Source of the DNA: Dactylellina haptotyla
Taxonomy: Eukaryota > Ascomycota > Orbiliomycetes > Orbiliales > Orbiliaceae
Assembly: GCA_031310005.1 (NCBI GenBank)
Contig: CM062383.1
Coordinates: 1,736,001 to 1,800,000 of the forward strand
Length of the DNA stretch: 64,000 bases
Reading direction: 5' to 3'
The notes below the pieces were generated by a model. That model did no database searches. It was not told the DNA's origin and saw only the letters and a program-made list of their open reading frames with translations. The translations under genes and the position numbers were made by a program. Position 1 is the stretch's first letter; each line of letters begins with the position of its first letter. This document shows positions 23,164 to 35,060 of the stretch, in pieces.

Positions 23164-25394
23164 CTACCACATCCACAATGTTTTATAAGGGAGAACTCGA
23201 GAGTTTAGAACGTCATATTCGTTCTGTTTTATCCATACGTCGTTGGTACTCGTCAACTTTCCGAAGACACTTGCGCCTTTCCAAACTAGAACCTGTGGGT
23301 CGAGTTCTCGAGGGGGGCTACTGATGATCAGATTGCCTAGACTACCCTTCTGTCTCATTAACCTATAATATTGCAGATGTTAGCGCGTGTATGTTAACTC
23401 CAGGCTGTAATATTACCTTTCTTCAAGCAAGTGATTAAGACCTGGAGTCATACTACCACCACCAACGAGAAGAATACCAGCAAAGAAATCTTTGCTCTTT
23501 TTCTCGTCTCCTTTGGCTGCGTAGCGTATGCTCTCCATTATAGCGAGATCGAGTGGTAAAATTGCTGGGATTTCAATCTCGGGCTCCAAATCTCCCAAAA
23601 CTGACTCCCCCCTTTTGCTAAGGCTACTCCCGCCAATACCGATATTCGCCGATGCACCACCATCAGTCAAATCTGGCAATTCCTCTGGAACTGGCGACCC
23701 GGCGAGTGACGTTTTTGGAGTTGTTTCTGCAATTAGTCCCGAGGTAGGTATAGTCGCACCGTTGTGTTTACCGGTAGTACTACCTCCGTTCTGATTTATG
23801 TCTTCGCCCATCTCAATGTCTTCAGTTGGACTAGATTTTTGCAAAGAGGTTTGGGCTAACGAAACTGGATCATTTGGGACATTATCATATATATCGTAAG
23901 ATCTCTCCCATAAAGATCTTCTACCCCGTAACTTATCACCGGATTCCAAAATCCGAGGACAAAAGAGGCTAAACGGTGCGAGGTAGACTTCGTCATAAGT
24001 CTTAAATCCATATTTGATAGTTTCCTCTCCGGGTGCCCGAACGTGAAAGTTATGGAACTGTACAGCAACGTCGGCTTCATTGAGACTGGTGTATTTTACT
24101 TTGAGATCCTCGGCAAGTAGATAATCGTACCGACGTAGGAGGTTGATATCCGAATATGGGAAAGAGTTTGTAAGAAGCATTTGGAGGAAAATTGTTGTTA
24201 CATCGTCGCCACCAAATTTGATATTTAGCCTGGAATCAGGAACAACCATCCCTTCTTCGACACAGGATATTGACGTTTTCTGAGCACCTATATCAACAAT
24301 ACAAGCGGAGGAGAACCCAGCCCCATAAGTAGCTGCAACACTTTCCTATTGTTTGTTAGCTATAATATCAGATATGGAAGAATGAAATTTGAGGCAGGCT
24401 CGCAGCTCATTCACGGCATTCTCGAAAATCGATGGGAGTAAGATACCTGGAATAGGCACACTTGGGAGAACTGGAACTCTCTCAACAATAGATCTAGCAT
24501 TTCTGTTACATAGACTCTGTCGTAAAGATCGGGTATCACGAGTACGGCAGAGAGCATACCGTAATCGCGAGCCTGTACATCCAACTCCTTGAGAAGGCTC
24601 TCTTTGAGTATCATCGTCACATCCTCGTGCCACCTTCGCTTCGACACATAGTCATGCTCGTTGAAAACACCATCGCGCAGTGGCCAAAATAACTTGTATC
24701 GTGGGTCCGAATTATCAGCAATATGCAAGGCCTCGTGACCGACAAAATGCAGGGAACCTTGTCCTATGGGTGTCCACTCTGCGCGATAGGGGTCATTGTG
24801 TTCTTTGATATTCTCTGGCACATATTTTTTGTTGTGGTTGATAACAACCTCCCTTGAATTCGGTAAAACTCTTCGTTTATTCTGCCGCATCTGTATCTTC
24901 AGGTCTTGCGATATCTCATGGAACGTAGATTGAAATGAGCTCTCAATTTGAGATACCTCTTTCTCGATAGCGGAATTAGACTTTCTGCTATTGCCTCTGG
25001 TCCTTCTCTGTGGGGTATTTTCGCTGATTTCATCGGGCTCGTCTCTGGATTCATCTTCTGTTTTAAGTCTTTTGGGTCTAGGCTCTGGCTCTTCTTCCCA
25101 TTCAGACTGTGGGGATCGGCGGGCGATGACATTGGGAACGGTTTTGGGCAGCGCATCAGATGCCCGGCCAATGCGTATATTCCGAGAGCCAGGGTGTATT
25201 ACAATGACTCGAGAGCCCCAGACCTCCTGTTGCTCATCATCGTCTTTGTTTTCGGACCCAGCGGCTTCCTTTTCAGTATCTCCGTCCTGCTGAGCCAGCC
25301 GGTCCCTGGCCTCTTTGTCGCCCTTCGGCAGCTCGCTTCTCTGGCGCCATACCAAAGCTTGGTCGTCACGTTTAAGATAGTCCCTATTCAACAC
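23164..25394 (-). CDS. ARP8: actin-related protein Arp8, INO80 chromatin remodeller subunit (start missing)
   Basis: Exons 24447-25394, 23417-24345 and 23164-23362, with introns of 101 and 54 nt, give 691 residues from the first visible codon. Actin-fold pieces: VIVIHPGSRNIRIGRASD near the N-terminus, SACIVDIGAQKTSISCVEEG, INIKFGGDDVT-like phosphate loop, and GILLVGGGSMTPGLNHLLEER. The ending PRELDPQVLVWKGASVFGKL to KTLWMW is diagnostic for Arp8. Arp8 binds actin/Arp4 and the Ino80 HSA helix and senses linker DNA in the nucleus (family knowledge). The acidic low-complexity insertions (residues about 120-165, and before EPEIEIPAILPLD) are typical. The frame begins without an ATG just inside an acceptor AATAG at about 25,395-25,405. 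An upstream exon is required; the ATG at 25,635 (minus strand, MPPRKANKPSKKDEG) could supply it in phase but only with a poor donor. Confidence 0.88.
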
Positions 25395-26402
25395 AGAGAC
25401 AATCAGTATTCGTAGTTACGTAATGTTGAAACGGAAACAAGGTAATACGTGTAGAAGTTCTTTTGATTGATCGGGTATATTATTGGCCAAGAATGATTCT
25501 TTAGATTATTGTCCGTCCTCGCGAGTCCTTAATTTGCGCGAATATAAAGTCAACAGGCATTCAGCATGCGGATAAATTTTGAGTGATGGTGAACCTTCAT
25601 CTTTCTTCGATGGTTTGTTGGCTTTTCGTGGCGGCATATTGGACGCGACTTTAGGCGGTTCGTTAGTTGGAGTCGGACAGAGATCGATGTTTTCTGGGTT
25701 GGCTGTTGATATCTTGGGTGATATTAGTATAGAATTGATTCGCCTCGCGTATCACAAAAATCAAACCACGACGTTGTGGAGAACTTTGCTGATGGTCAAT
25801 GTAATGCACACCAGTCTTGTACCAATGTACACATCAATCAAAGGGATATGCAACAAAAATATACAATCTTACAGCCCGCGTACAGTTAACTTTGAGGAAT
25901 TGCTTAAGGAGGCGACTTCTTGAGAATTCCTCAAGTAACCGCATTTGCTCAAGTTTTTCAATTGACTAGGAAGTGACCACCTATAAATTTGGGTATGAAT
26001 GCTTCGTGAGCATCAAACAGACCAATGGTAATTCCCAGGCATTATATTAACATACATACACGTAAACTATACTGAAATATAGTTGGAGAAAGATGTTGTT
26101 ATTATTATTATAGGGTTGTTTGAACTTTAGAAAACCCGATTGAGACCAGTCTCAATACACATTTGTAGGTTCCTGCTCCTGCATAATTATTTGCATAATA
26201 AATACACAGGTTGATGGAATCGGCAAACATATGATGCGATGTTTGTATTGCCGACTTATGAGAAACAGAATTGACTCAAAGTATTTCTTTCATGCTAAAA
26301 CTCGATAAACTACTAAAGTCCTTATCACCTCTATTAATCTTGAGCTGCTAATTAGAATTTGACATCACAGATTTCACTCTAACTTATGTAAGCCGATCGA
26401 AG
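25395..26402. other. intergenic between two minus-strand genes
   Basis: It should contain the missing first exon and promoter of ARP8. A minus-strand ATG at 25,635 opens a 43-codon basic frame. A 114-codon plus-strand frame (25,579-25,923) overlaps it and has no recognisable features. From 25,930 to 26,402 I see only 3' flanking sequence of the UbiB-type gene. Confidence 0.5.
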
Positions 26403-28663
26403 CTACTCAGACCACCAATATTCAACTAAAAATGAATTGTCCACACCCTCTAGCGAGCTTGACAATATGGTACGCAGTTCAAGTCCGAGCCAAATCTTTA
26501 AAATATTGACATCCTTGCTAAGCATTTCATGACCCTTCTGAGCACCAAGCTGCCTCAGGATCGGGAGACTGCTTTTAAATATGTCGATATTTGGGTCTAG
26601 TCTGCGACCAATACCCTCAAGTAGTAAGATGCTTACAACCACATTGATGAAATCGCCCTCCAGGCGAACATGGTGGGATCTTATCATCGACATGACCTCA
26701 CTGAGAACATCCGCGATTTTTATTTTTCCGAGGGTAAAAGTTTTGTTTTTGACACCTAGAACAAGGTGCTGCATTCTGAGGCAGAATACGTCTCTGTCTA
26801 TCACAGAACCTGGTTGACGGCATCGATCGACCATGAGTTCACCAGCTCTGTATCCGTCAAACTCAGCGACAGCCGTGAAGAGATCCAAGAAATTTTGCCG
26901 ATTAATGGGAGATAGCTCCGTTACTAGGCCAGTATCAATGAATATTAACTGTGGTTTAAATCCCTCGGAGGTTAACTTAGATAGCTCTTCTTGCCACTTC
27001 TCAGGGTCCCTCTTTAACAGACGAAGGCGAGAAGTGGCCTGATCTGTCTTCCACTCAGTGTCATCATCTGCATCTGAATTCCCCAAAACCGAAATTTGAG
27101 TGAGGAACGGAAGCCGAATCTTTAGGGGAGCGGGTACAGGCCTGTAGAACCTTACTAATATGTTTCCTGGGTGAAGATCCGCGTGGGCAAAGTTATCGAT
27201 CAACAACATGCGCAGAAAAGCGTCCAACCCTATATCTGCGATATTTTTTTGATATACCCCCCCTCCGAACTGTAAGAAGACCTCTAATGGTATACCATTG
27301 GCGAACTCTTCCACTAAAACCTGGCGGGTTGAATAATCTGTGTATGGCGCTGGGAATGTGACACCAGTTCTATATTTGAAATTTTCCCGGAACCTAGCGA
27401 GATTACTAGCTTCAATTCGTAGATCAAGCTGTAGCCGCATCATTTCGCCAAATTTCTCGACTTCATCTGGGAGAGATAGCCATTCAAGGGTCGGAATAGT
27501 GTTTATCAAGGTCGCAAATGATTTCATAATGCGTAAATCCCGGTGAACAAGCTTCTCCACATGCGGGTGCAGAACCTTTATCGCGACCCAATCGTTAGGA
27601 ATTTGTGGAAGTGCGGACTTGGCGAATGCGTCTACTTTATTAAGTAACTCTTGCGCCGAACCCTTCAAAGAAAACCGAGTTGGGTTGTCTGGATTCGCGG
27701 GTTGCATTGATTGTGATGGTAGCAAACCCTCGCTCAGCTTGGCTCTGTAGACCTGAGCAATAGCACCAACTCCGAGGGGGCTCTCGTCAAACTCTAGGAA
27801 AATAGAGCTGAAGGCGCGGCCACCAAAAGCTTCTTCGATGGTTTTCTTAGTTACACACAATGGATGGGCAGCAACATTTGAATGCAATGTTGACATTATT
27901 GAACACATTTGAAGTGGAAATATGTCCGTCCTTGAAGCTGCCCACTGACCTAACTATAGCAATTTGGTTACACGTCATTAGCTTGCATGAAGTAACTGTG
28001 GTAAATGAAAATATTATCACTCACTTTTATAAACGTCGGCCCCGCCTTTTCCATAGATTTGACTAAAAACGAATACCACCAAACTGTGCCGGCTCTTTCA
28101 TTGTCTTGAGTCCTAATTCTCGGGCCTAGCCATATTGCCGGCATAGCTAGTATGACAGGGAGAAAAATGATGGCCAGATGTAAAAATCTCAATCCTGTTG
28201 CCATTGGCTCTAACAGATAACAGTTTATACAATAACTAGCCTGCATCAGTAATCCCTCCGGGAAGTGGGAGAAACTAGTCGGCCTAGCAGGTTTCATTTG
28301 TTCGTACTCCTTCTCGGATTCCCGCAGAAGGCAAAGCTCCTTGGTTTGAGGTTCAGCCGGTCGAGTGCTAGCATTGTGGTCAACCAGGAAGAAGAAAGCA
28401 GAAAGAGAAGTAAATGCAGCAGCAAGTGGCAGCCGCGGGTGTGCAGGGAGCCTAAATTTCCTCTCACTCTTCCTAGATGCCTGTAACCAGTTTAAACAGG
28501 TTCGGGATGATTTGAACAACCCAGCTGCAGATCTTCGGCTGCGTAGAGAGGAATCAAATAACTGCAGTGAATATATTCGGTGTTTTGGCCATCGAAAAAC
28601 GGGTGCCCGGAGAGTACATCTGAGGGATCGAAGGGAGAAAACGGCTCGAAAACCCACGAACAT
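26403..28663 (-). CDS. UbiB/ABC1 atypical kinase, Cqd1 (ADCK2)-like, mitochondrial
   Basis: Exons 28025-28663 and 26403-27953, with a 71-nt intron (GTGAGT donor), make 729 aa. The family controls coenzyme Q and phospholipid distribution in mitochondria; Cqd1 is the yeast member and ADCK2 the human one. Seen: a basic, Ser/Arg-rich N-terminus that suits a mitochondrial presequence, two hydrophobic segments (about 80-95 and 155-175), and the KxGQ motif created exactly across the splice (K213-L-G-Q216, then WAASRTDIFP). Also seen: the nucleotide loop PLGVGAIAQVYRAKL, the lysine in WVAIKVLHP, the catalytic HADLHPGN at 470-477 and the metal-binding FIDTG. The loop GVGAIAQ replaces the Ala-rich loop of Coq8 and is closer to ADCK2. 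It is divergent from the OXLD1-like gene. Confidence 0.87.
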
Positions 28664-29451
28664 TAGGGACCAGTTTATGTTCTATTGTATATGTATTCTT
28701 GCTTCAAGACCACCGGCGCTGGGAAGCGCTTGTTCTGTTGAGAATAATTAAGGGTCAGTAAACACATCATAGATATAGTAATCTTCCGCTCTAGGCTTGG
28801 GGAAGGGTTATATTCTCAAAGATAAGCAAGTGAATCATCAAGTGCGTGCCTACAGTGGTAATGCAATTCGATTGGTAGAAACCAATAACTTGGGCTAAGT
28901 TCAAGTTTGCTTGCTAGGAGGCGGTTTGAGATGGGACAGTGCACCTTGGAGAAACTTAGGTATATTGGCGGGTGATTACCTTATCCCAATTCTCGTGTGC
29001 GCGATAGACGGGAAGCGCGAAATCTAGCCGTTCTGATCCCTGTTGTAAGAAATTCCTGACATGACGTCGGTGAACAGCTCGGTTGGAGGATGCTAGCCGA
29101 GGTGTGTCGCAGGTACAGAATTTATTCGCCTTTAGCTTGCTTGCACCAACCGCAAGCTCGATATAACATTAGAACAACAAACCTTAGAAATAGGAACATT
29201 AACTGATGAAAAGGTATTTAGCCTTCCCACCGAGAGGAAGGGCTACTGGCAACAGTCTCGTGTTTCGGTCGATAGAGACAAGGTTCTACCTCGTTCTACG
29301 ACCAAACGTCTCTCTGTTGGGTCAACGCTACATTCACAGATGCACAATAGTGTCCGCTCCTCAAACTCGCCCAGCGGTCACATCGACCCATCAAGCCTTT
29401 CCTCTTACAGGCTTTTATCAACGTAATTAATTTCTATACCAATGCGCTTCC
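28664..29451. promoter_or_regulatory. divergent intergenic region (UbiB kinase / OXLD1-like)
   Basis: 788 nt upstream of both genes. A 74-codon frame at 29,206-29,430 ends in a stop just before the chosen ATG of the OXLD1-like gene and is taken as non-coding. Both neighbours are predicted mitochondrial proteins, so a shared promoter is possible (inference). No specific site was recognised. Confidence 0.5.
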
Positions 29452-30218
29452 ATGAAAACCGCTAATTCTCTGAGCTTGCGGCTATTACCGTGGAGCTATG
29501 GCACCCTTCAAGTCTTGCTTGATAGCCCCCAAGCACCCTCGGAGCATCCCGCATACTATCCTTCGACATCGCGCCAATTAGAAACACGAGGACTTTCGAC
29601 GACTAATAAACGAGATACCCAAGAGAGGAACAGAGCTCGGGCCCAGCTTGTGTTTGGGAGCCCACTTGCGGGTCCGCGACGAAATACTGGATTAAAGGAC
29701 CAGACGAGATTAGTGGCCGGTGTCCTCATACCCCCAAAACCTCAAGAGCCCGACAATTGCTGTATGAGTGGTTGTGTCCATTGTGGTGAGTGAAACAACA
29801 CAGCTAAGCAACTCAATTTCGTTTGCAAAGAAGCGAGAGGAAGAAGAAGAAGATATCTTCTTAGAAAGTATTCCTCCTATAAGGTATGCTGACAAAAAAA
29901 ATAATTTACAAACCCCTTTGTTTCTGCGGTATAGTATGGGATATATTTCGCGAGGATTTCGAAGAATGGGCCACTGCCAGTTCTAAAGCCGACAAAGCTC
30001 GCCAACTACAAAACCCTAGCTCTCCAGCCATAACCACAAGTCACAGTGTTGAAAGTTCAGAAAGTTCAGAAATAAGGAATAGCAACGGTGAGGGTGAAAA
30101 GGTTGAGATTATTGAAACCATGTGGAAAGGTCTCGAGGACATTCCCATCGGGATAAGAGTTTTCATGGACACGGAGAAAGCTATCAAATCTAAGAAGTCA
30201 GACGGAAAGAGGAAATAA
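29452..30218 (+). CDS. OXLD1-type oxidoreductase-like domain protein, probably mitochondrial
   Basis: Exons 29452-29785 and 29935-30218 with a 149-nt intron (GTGAGT, phase 1) give 205 aa. The domain is split by the intron: PPKPQEPDNCCMSGCVHC at the end of exon 1 continues into VWDIFREDFEEWA. This matches the oxidoreductase-like family (OXLD1; four clustered cysteines C-C-x3-C-x2-C then WD-Y/F-x-E). The N-terminal 90 residues are rich in Arg, Ser and Leu with few acidic residues, like a presequence. The C-terminus is polar and basic. The molecular function of the family is not established; the cysteines could bind metal or an Fe-S cluster (inference). The start is the first ATG in the frame after a stop. 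Confidence 0.83.
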
Positions 30219-30394
30219 AACTGTGTGGATTAATTTGAGTGATGTTTCTGCTGTTGGTGCCCTGTAATTGTAGATTCTTGATTTTTCAGAATCTTGATTT
30301 CAAAGAGCTTCAAGCCGAGCATTTTGGGATCAGACTGCTATTGAAATTCTGCTAGAAGACAAGCGTGTCGTGACACTATTTTATCACTAGCGCC

Positions 30395-30884
30395 TTAGTC
30401 TACATCTACCCCCCTTGCTCTCAGTTCCTTTTTGGCCATATTGATTTCCTAGATTCTGAGTAAGCATATACCTAGCTGAAGAGATGTAGCAAAGAGACCT
30501 GCTTACTTGCACGAGTTCTTTATAAGCATCTTCCTTATCCTTAAATGTCAGGATACCCCATCCGAGAGTGAACAGGAGGTATGCGCCGAAAGATACAAGC
30601 AACCAGAGGGGCAACTATCGATCTGTTAGTATCTACTAGATATTGCGGAATTGAACACGACTTACAACTGGAATTATCTGTTCTTGGATTGTGGGCGGGA
30701 AAGGGATCAACTGTAGATAGCAGGCAAGGTAAAGCTATTTAACACAGAGAGTTCAAGAGGTTGAGTTAGTAATTTCGACTATATGAGTGCATGGATCAAG
30801 ACCGGCGTATATATTGGAGAAATACGAATTGCCTACCGATGAGAATAACAAACCGCCGGAAATTGTTTGTTGCGCGCGCGTCAT
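30395..30884 (-). CDS. DPM3: dolichol-phosphate mannosyltransferase subunit 3 (Dpm3)
   Basis: A small ER membrane protein that tethers the catalytic subunit Dpm1 for dolichol-phosphate-mannose synthesis. Exons 30837-30884, 30666-30734, 30507-30614 and 30395-30448 are all phase 0 and give 92 aa. Order: MTRAQQTISGGLLFSS, the first hydrophobic segment LYLACYLQLIPFPP, then TIQEQIIPV. The second membrane segment follows, LPLWLLVSFGAYLLFTLGWG, and then LTFKDKEDAYKELVQ with the charged C-terminal helix EINMAKKELRARGVDVD. The length matches the family (about 90). Four exons in 490 bp is intron-dense. It is tail-to-tail with the OXLD1-like gene (177 nt apart) and divergent from the armadillo-protein gene. 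Confidence 0.93.
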
Positions 30885-31231
30885 ATTGAGTGCCTGGCTA
30901 TCGAGATTGTAGCAATGCGTCAGTAGTTAATAAGCTGAGTAGATTGGCTGTTGGGTGATATTGTGATGTTGGTTCTGTTTGCAGCTAGCTAAAGGGATTG
31001 ACGCTATAGTTAGCCCTTTAAGGCCTCCCCGAACCAAACGCACCACGTATACCCCAAACAACACCAACGCGATTTGTATGCTAACAAGGTCTTGGCACAT
31101 AACGATGAAGCTATGAGTTTCGCGTGTGTATATTTCTCGTTTAGTAATATGCCTCGATACATCTAACGCCACCAATATTCCTCAACGAAGCAAAGACGGC
31201 AAATTTGAACCTGGTGAACCAACCGGCAGAC
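30885..31231. promoter_or_regulatory. divergent promoter, DPM3 / armadillo protein
   Basis: 347 nt between two start codons facing apart. It must hold both promoters. No TATA or recognisable factor site stands out. Confidence 0.5.
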
Positions 31232-33574
31232 ATGGCCAACGTGGAACTTGAACTGGTAGTTCCAGAGCATATAGCTTCCCAGCTCAGTATAGCTGTCTCT
31301 GAGGGGCAACAACCATCTAGCCTTGAAGACTCTTTAGTCACGCAAACTACCTTGATTTTGCAAGATAAGGCTGATAGATATGAGTTAAAAACGCGCTTGC
31401 TTGAAATTCTTGCAGATGCATCCCGTCAAGGTTAATACCCTTTTTTCTTTGACTCAAGGTAGCACAAAGATGAGAACTAATGGAATCTTAGCTGGGTGGA
31501 GAAAGGTGTTCGGTGAGAATGGCCTACTAGCTTCCTGCTCCCGTAGCATTCAACAACCAGAGCCTGAAAATATGTTGAAACAGAGGCTGAGATTCTTGGG
31601 GAATTGCTGCGCTGATATGGGTAAGGCTATCAATCCCCCAAAACCTTTGAGAATAATCAGGATATTCAATTCGTTGTTAAATATGTGGTAGATTTAAATC
31701 GAGATATACTTATTGAGTCGGATTCCTATTGCGAATTTACGCGTTTGATTTCAATTCAATCACCTTTACAACCAATTGCGATGGTAGTTCTCTTTAACTT
31801 CATGAATGATTACGGTATGATGGTCTATAAATCTCATATTTAACCAATCGCCCAATGGCTAAGGTGTCTTTTCCGAGAGAACCCGCTCAGAAGTATTGCA
31901 TAAAGAAGGGCTGTATGAGTGACTTAGTAGCGGTCTTTAAAGAATCATACCAAAGCTCATCTTTTGTCGCTGAATATGCCGTCAAGTGTCTTGAACTACT
32001 CCTCGATATTGGTAAACGCAACACTCGAGCTTTCTAGTTTATATGTATTTCGTGCTAAAGGACTCTCGCAGACAAAGAATCCGGCGACCTGCTAGAAGAT
32101 ATCATAATATTCTTGGTTGTGTTCGGGAACAGCTCTTCATTGGAATTTAATGCATTCCAAAGTACCATGAACTGCATTTCAAAACTTCTAAATCTTGAAC
32201 CAACGAAGCTTTTCCTATCTCGTTCGACATCTCTCGAAAACTTTTTTGAACTCATGGGCCGGTTACAGTACTGGGAAGAGAATGTCAAAGTCGGTGAACA
32301 GTCTATTGTGGACGTAGACGATCAACAGGATGCGCTGCAGTTCATTCGGAATTGCCGTAATATCTTGATCGCAGGAATTACCGATATATCGGCGTCTGAC
32401 TCATTCCAAGAAATTTATCCTATTGAGTCTGAGCTCATCAAGTTGATGGTACACTGGCTTACTCTAAACGACTTGAATCTTCTAACATGCGCTGCGCTAG
32501 TTTTGGGCAACGTTGCTCGCAGTGCAGAATCCTGCAAGGTACTGACAACTTGCTATACAATACATTTGTCATTGGTAAAAATTCTCGAACATCAAAGTCA
32601 GATCGGTGCTCTACATGCCGCAGGTGGCGCCTTGAGGAACATTCTTATAGGGCTCCCAGGATTGCGCGAGGACATTGTCGCCGCGGGTGTCCTGGCACAC
32701 TGTCAAAAGTTTTATCTCGCGTCGGTGATGATAGAAGTTCAGCATATGGGTTTGAGTCTTGCTCGGATTTTAATAGCCAATTCAAGTCAGTTTGAGCTTC
32801 TCTATAACCCCTAGAAGCTAATACTGATTTCTTACGGAAGTCGAAAACGTTGCAATGATACTCAAGCCTTTGGAATCCGAATCAGATGTATCACCAATGA
32901 CACAAATTCTTGATTTATACGAAGGGAATACCGAGTTGCCAATTCGTACAGAAATTGGCAGAATAGTGGTCTCTATACTGAGAGAGATTGCAAAATGTTC
33001 AGACCAGGATTCCAAGAAATCTTATCTTCGAACAATCATCATTGGGATGTGCCCAAGATTTGTTGAACCCATTATACAAATCACTATCCAGGATAAGTGG
33101 CCCGTAGTCGCGTCTGAAGGCTGGTTTGCCATGGCATTGTTCGCTCGAACTATAGAAGGAGCGAATGCTCTGGCAGATATCAAATTCCCCAAAGAATTTT
33201 ACGAACTTATCAGAAGTATTATGTCTAGGTCAGTGGTAACACTAGAGGAGAAGTCTCTTATTCGGACAGATCCTATGACCGCGATGCGTGGGGAATCTGA
33301 AACAGAACTTGGTGATAATACCGAAATAGCAGCAAATCGCCACCAAAAAGATAGGGATAATATTTACGTCTTTTTGTCTGAGTTTTTGAGAAACAATGTC
33401 AGTAACACAAAGTTAAGATTCTGGAATAACAGTAACTAAGGTTTTTCTGCATAGACATCTTCGGTATACAACACTCGGAAACGAATATTCGAAAAATTGA
33501 GAGAAGGGGAACTCGTAGCAGACGAGGACATTGATCAACTGCTGAGCACAAATATGCCTAGGCTCGACGAGTAA
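31232..33574 (+). CDS. SmgGDS (RAP1GDS1)-like armadillo-repeat protein
   Basis: Seven exons join in phase to 657 aa: 31232-31430, 31492-31620, 31692-31814, 31880-32011, 32072-32785, 32841-33397 and 33455-33574. The family acts as a chaperone or exchange stimulator for prenylated Rho/Rap-type GTPases. The splice choices restore the family signatures LRFLGNCCADMDLNRDILI and VVLFNFMNDYEPAQ, which cannot be read without them. Repeated alpha-helical pairs of armadillo type follow, such as LLTCAALVLGNVARSAESC and GALHAAGGALRNILIGLPG. The C-terminus ends with an acidic helix (LREGELVADEDIDQLLS). An ATG at 31232 is used; the frame is open a little further upstream without another ATG. The family call rests on motif memory; the alternative is another ARM-fold scaffold. 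Confidence 0.78.
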
Positions 33575-34156
33575 ATGACCACCGAACCGTTCGTTCTTGG
33601 TAGCACCCGAAGGCAATTGTCTAAAGTCACGTCTAATATTATCCAAAACTGTGAACCAACATATATGTGCTTGAACATTGTTCCACTCAATGGGGTATCG
33701 CTGTGGGAATGCGGGGATTGTGGTCAGCTCATAGTTTATTCTGTATGTGTCTACAGCATTCGTCAACTAATAATGGTGTACATGCATCTTAGTCTTGTTG
33801 ATAGCGTATATACATGTAAAAGCCACTTGCAACGATATTTGGCATCCGTCTGTTATCGCCATGAGCCGGGTGGTCTATCTCCAATTTGGGATTCTGATTA
33901 GAAAGCCTGACACTAGACGTGGTTAAGAGATGTGGCGGAAGCAAATCGAAATATTCTGCGAGCATGGATGAGACGGCTGCATTGCATCATTATAGCTCAG
34001 AGGAGAAATATTTTACTATGACGAAGAGGAATATTAAGAAAACCTTGAAGCGACAGTAAAAGTCGAAACAAAACGGGTGAACAGAGCTGGTACACAAGAT
34101 AAAGCATTATGAGAACACCGAAGAAATAAACATGCAGAGAAGGCGGCCAGCTTGGC
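33575..34156. other. convergent intergenic region
   Basis: 582 nt between the stop codons of two genes that point at each other (armadillo protein and eL13). A 108-codon plus-strand frame (33,575-33,901) shows no features. It is presumably two 3' UTRs. Confidence 0.6.
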
Positions 34157-35060
34157 TTATTTCTTGCTAGCTGCCTCCGCTTCCTTCTTTGCTTCTTCTC
34201 TCTTTGCTCTAATTCCAACGTACTTGGCCTCGCTCCTGGCTAGTCTAAGTTTCCGATAGGCACTTGAGTCCTTCTCTTCGGCGGTAATAGCCCGTTCTTG
34301 AATTGATCTGTCGACGGGAACGATGGGGAATAGAGTTGATGTAGATTGTGTTTCGGCGCTACGAGCAGCAACCACATCTTCCTTGGAAGCGTCGCCCTTC
34401 TTCGGCCGGCCGATGCGTCGGGGGAATAGAATAAGCTTATCCTTATACTCCTTGAGCCTTTGGACATTAACGGTCAACCCTTCCTCCGAGCGGTTCTGGC
34501 GTCTATGATCAACTGGAATTCCAATTGTCAACGCAAGTTTCCGTGGAATCTTTGCAGCCTATTTGTTCCCAACTTAGTCATCTTGTAAAGCCAAGTAAAT
34601 TTAATGATTGCGGCTCTATCTCTCTTCATTTACCTTAAGTTCTTCAAGGGTAAAGCCGCGGCCAGGTCGAACCCGGCGATTGTACTTGATAGTAGGACAT
34701 CGAACAACCGGTCTAAGTTTGTCAACTGGGCGGGGAGCGACGGTGGCAGCTTTGGAAAGGCGCGCTTGTCGTCGACGAAGTTTTCGTCCCGGCTATTATA
34801 AATACAGTAATTAGCATCTTTCTATTGTCCCCTCTCAGTGTATTCCGTCTATCGTGTGGTCATGCTTCAGAGTAATAATACCTGGTCAAAATGAACTCTG
34901 ACACGCTCCTGCCAATGCTTTCGGAAATGGTTATTGGGAAGTTGCTGATTATCTGAGGTATTGAGTCAGTCGATGGTAAAAACGGGCGCAATCATCATAT
35001 TTCTTAAATAAAAGCCAGAAAATTGTTCGTAGGAAAACCCGACATACGTTTGATAGTCAT
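34157..35060 (-). CDS. RPL13: 60S ribosomal protein eL13
   Basis: Exons 35048-35060 (13 nt), 34882-34952, 34634-34792 and 34157-34558 give 214 aa, the normal length of eL13. Exon 1 codes only MTIK plus one base. Exon 2 gives [20 protein letters not shown], and exon 3 [10 protein letters not shown] to FTLEELK with the basic RRVRPGRGF segment. Exon 4 runs [20 protein letters not shown] to a Lys/Ala-rich tail. All donors and acceptors are canonical and the phases agree. Introns close to the start are usual for fungal ribosomal-protein genes. A long 5' region with an A20 tract (35263-35284) lies upstream. Confidence 0.95.

Noticed and set aside
25579-25923. 114-codon plus-strand frame between ARP8 and the UbiB gene
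   Set aside because: It is antisense to the probable ARP8 first exon and shows no signal, domain or codon preference.
31431-31660. Shorter introns in the armadillo-protein gene (acceptors at 31458 and 31660)
   Set aside because: They would be 28 and 40 nt long; the second breaks phase. The acceptors at 31491 and 31691 restore phase and the family motif CADMDLNRD.
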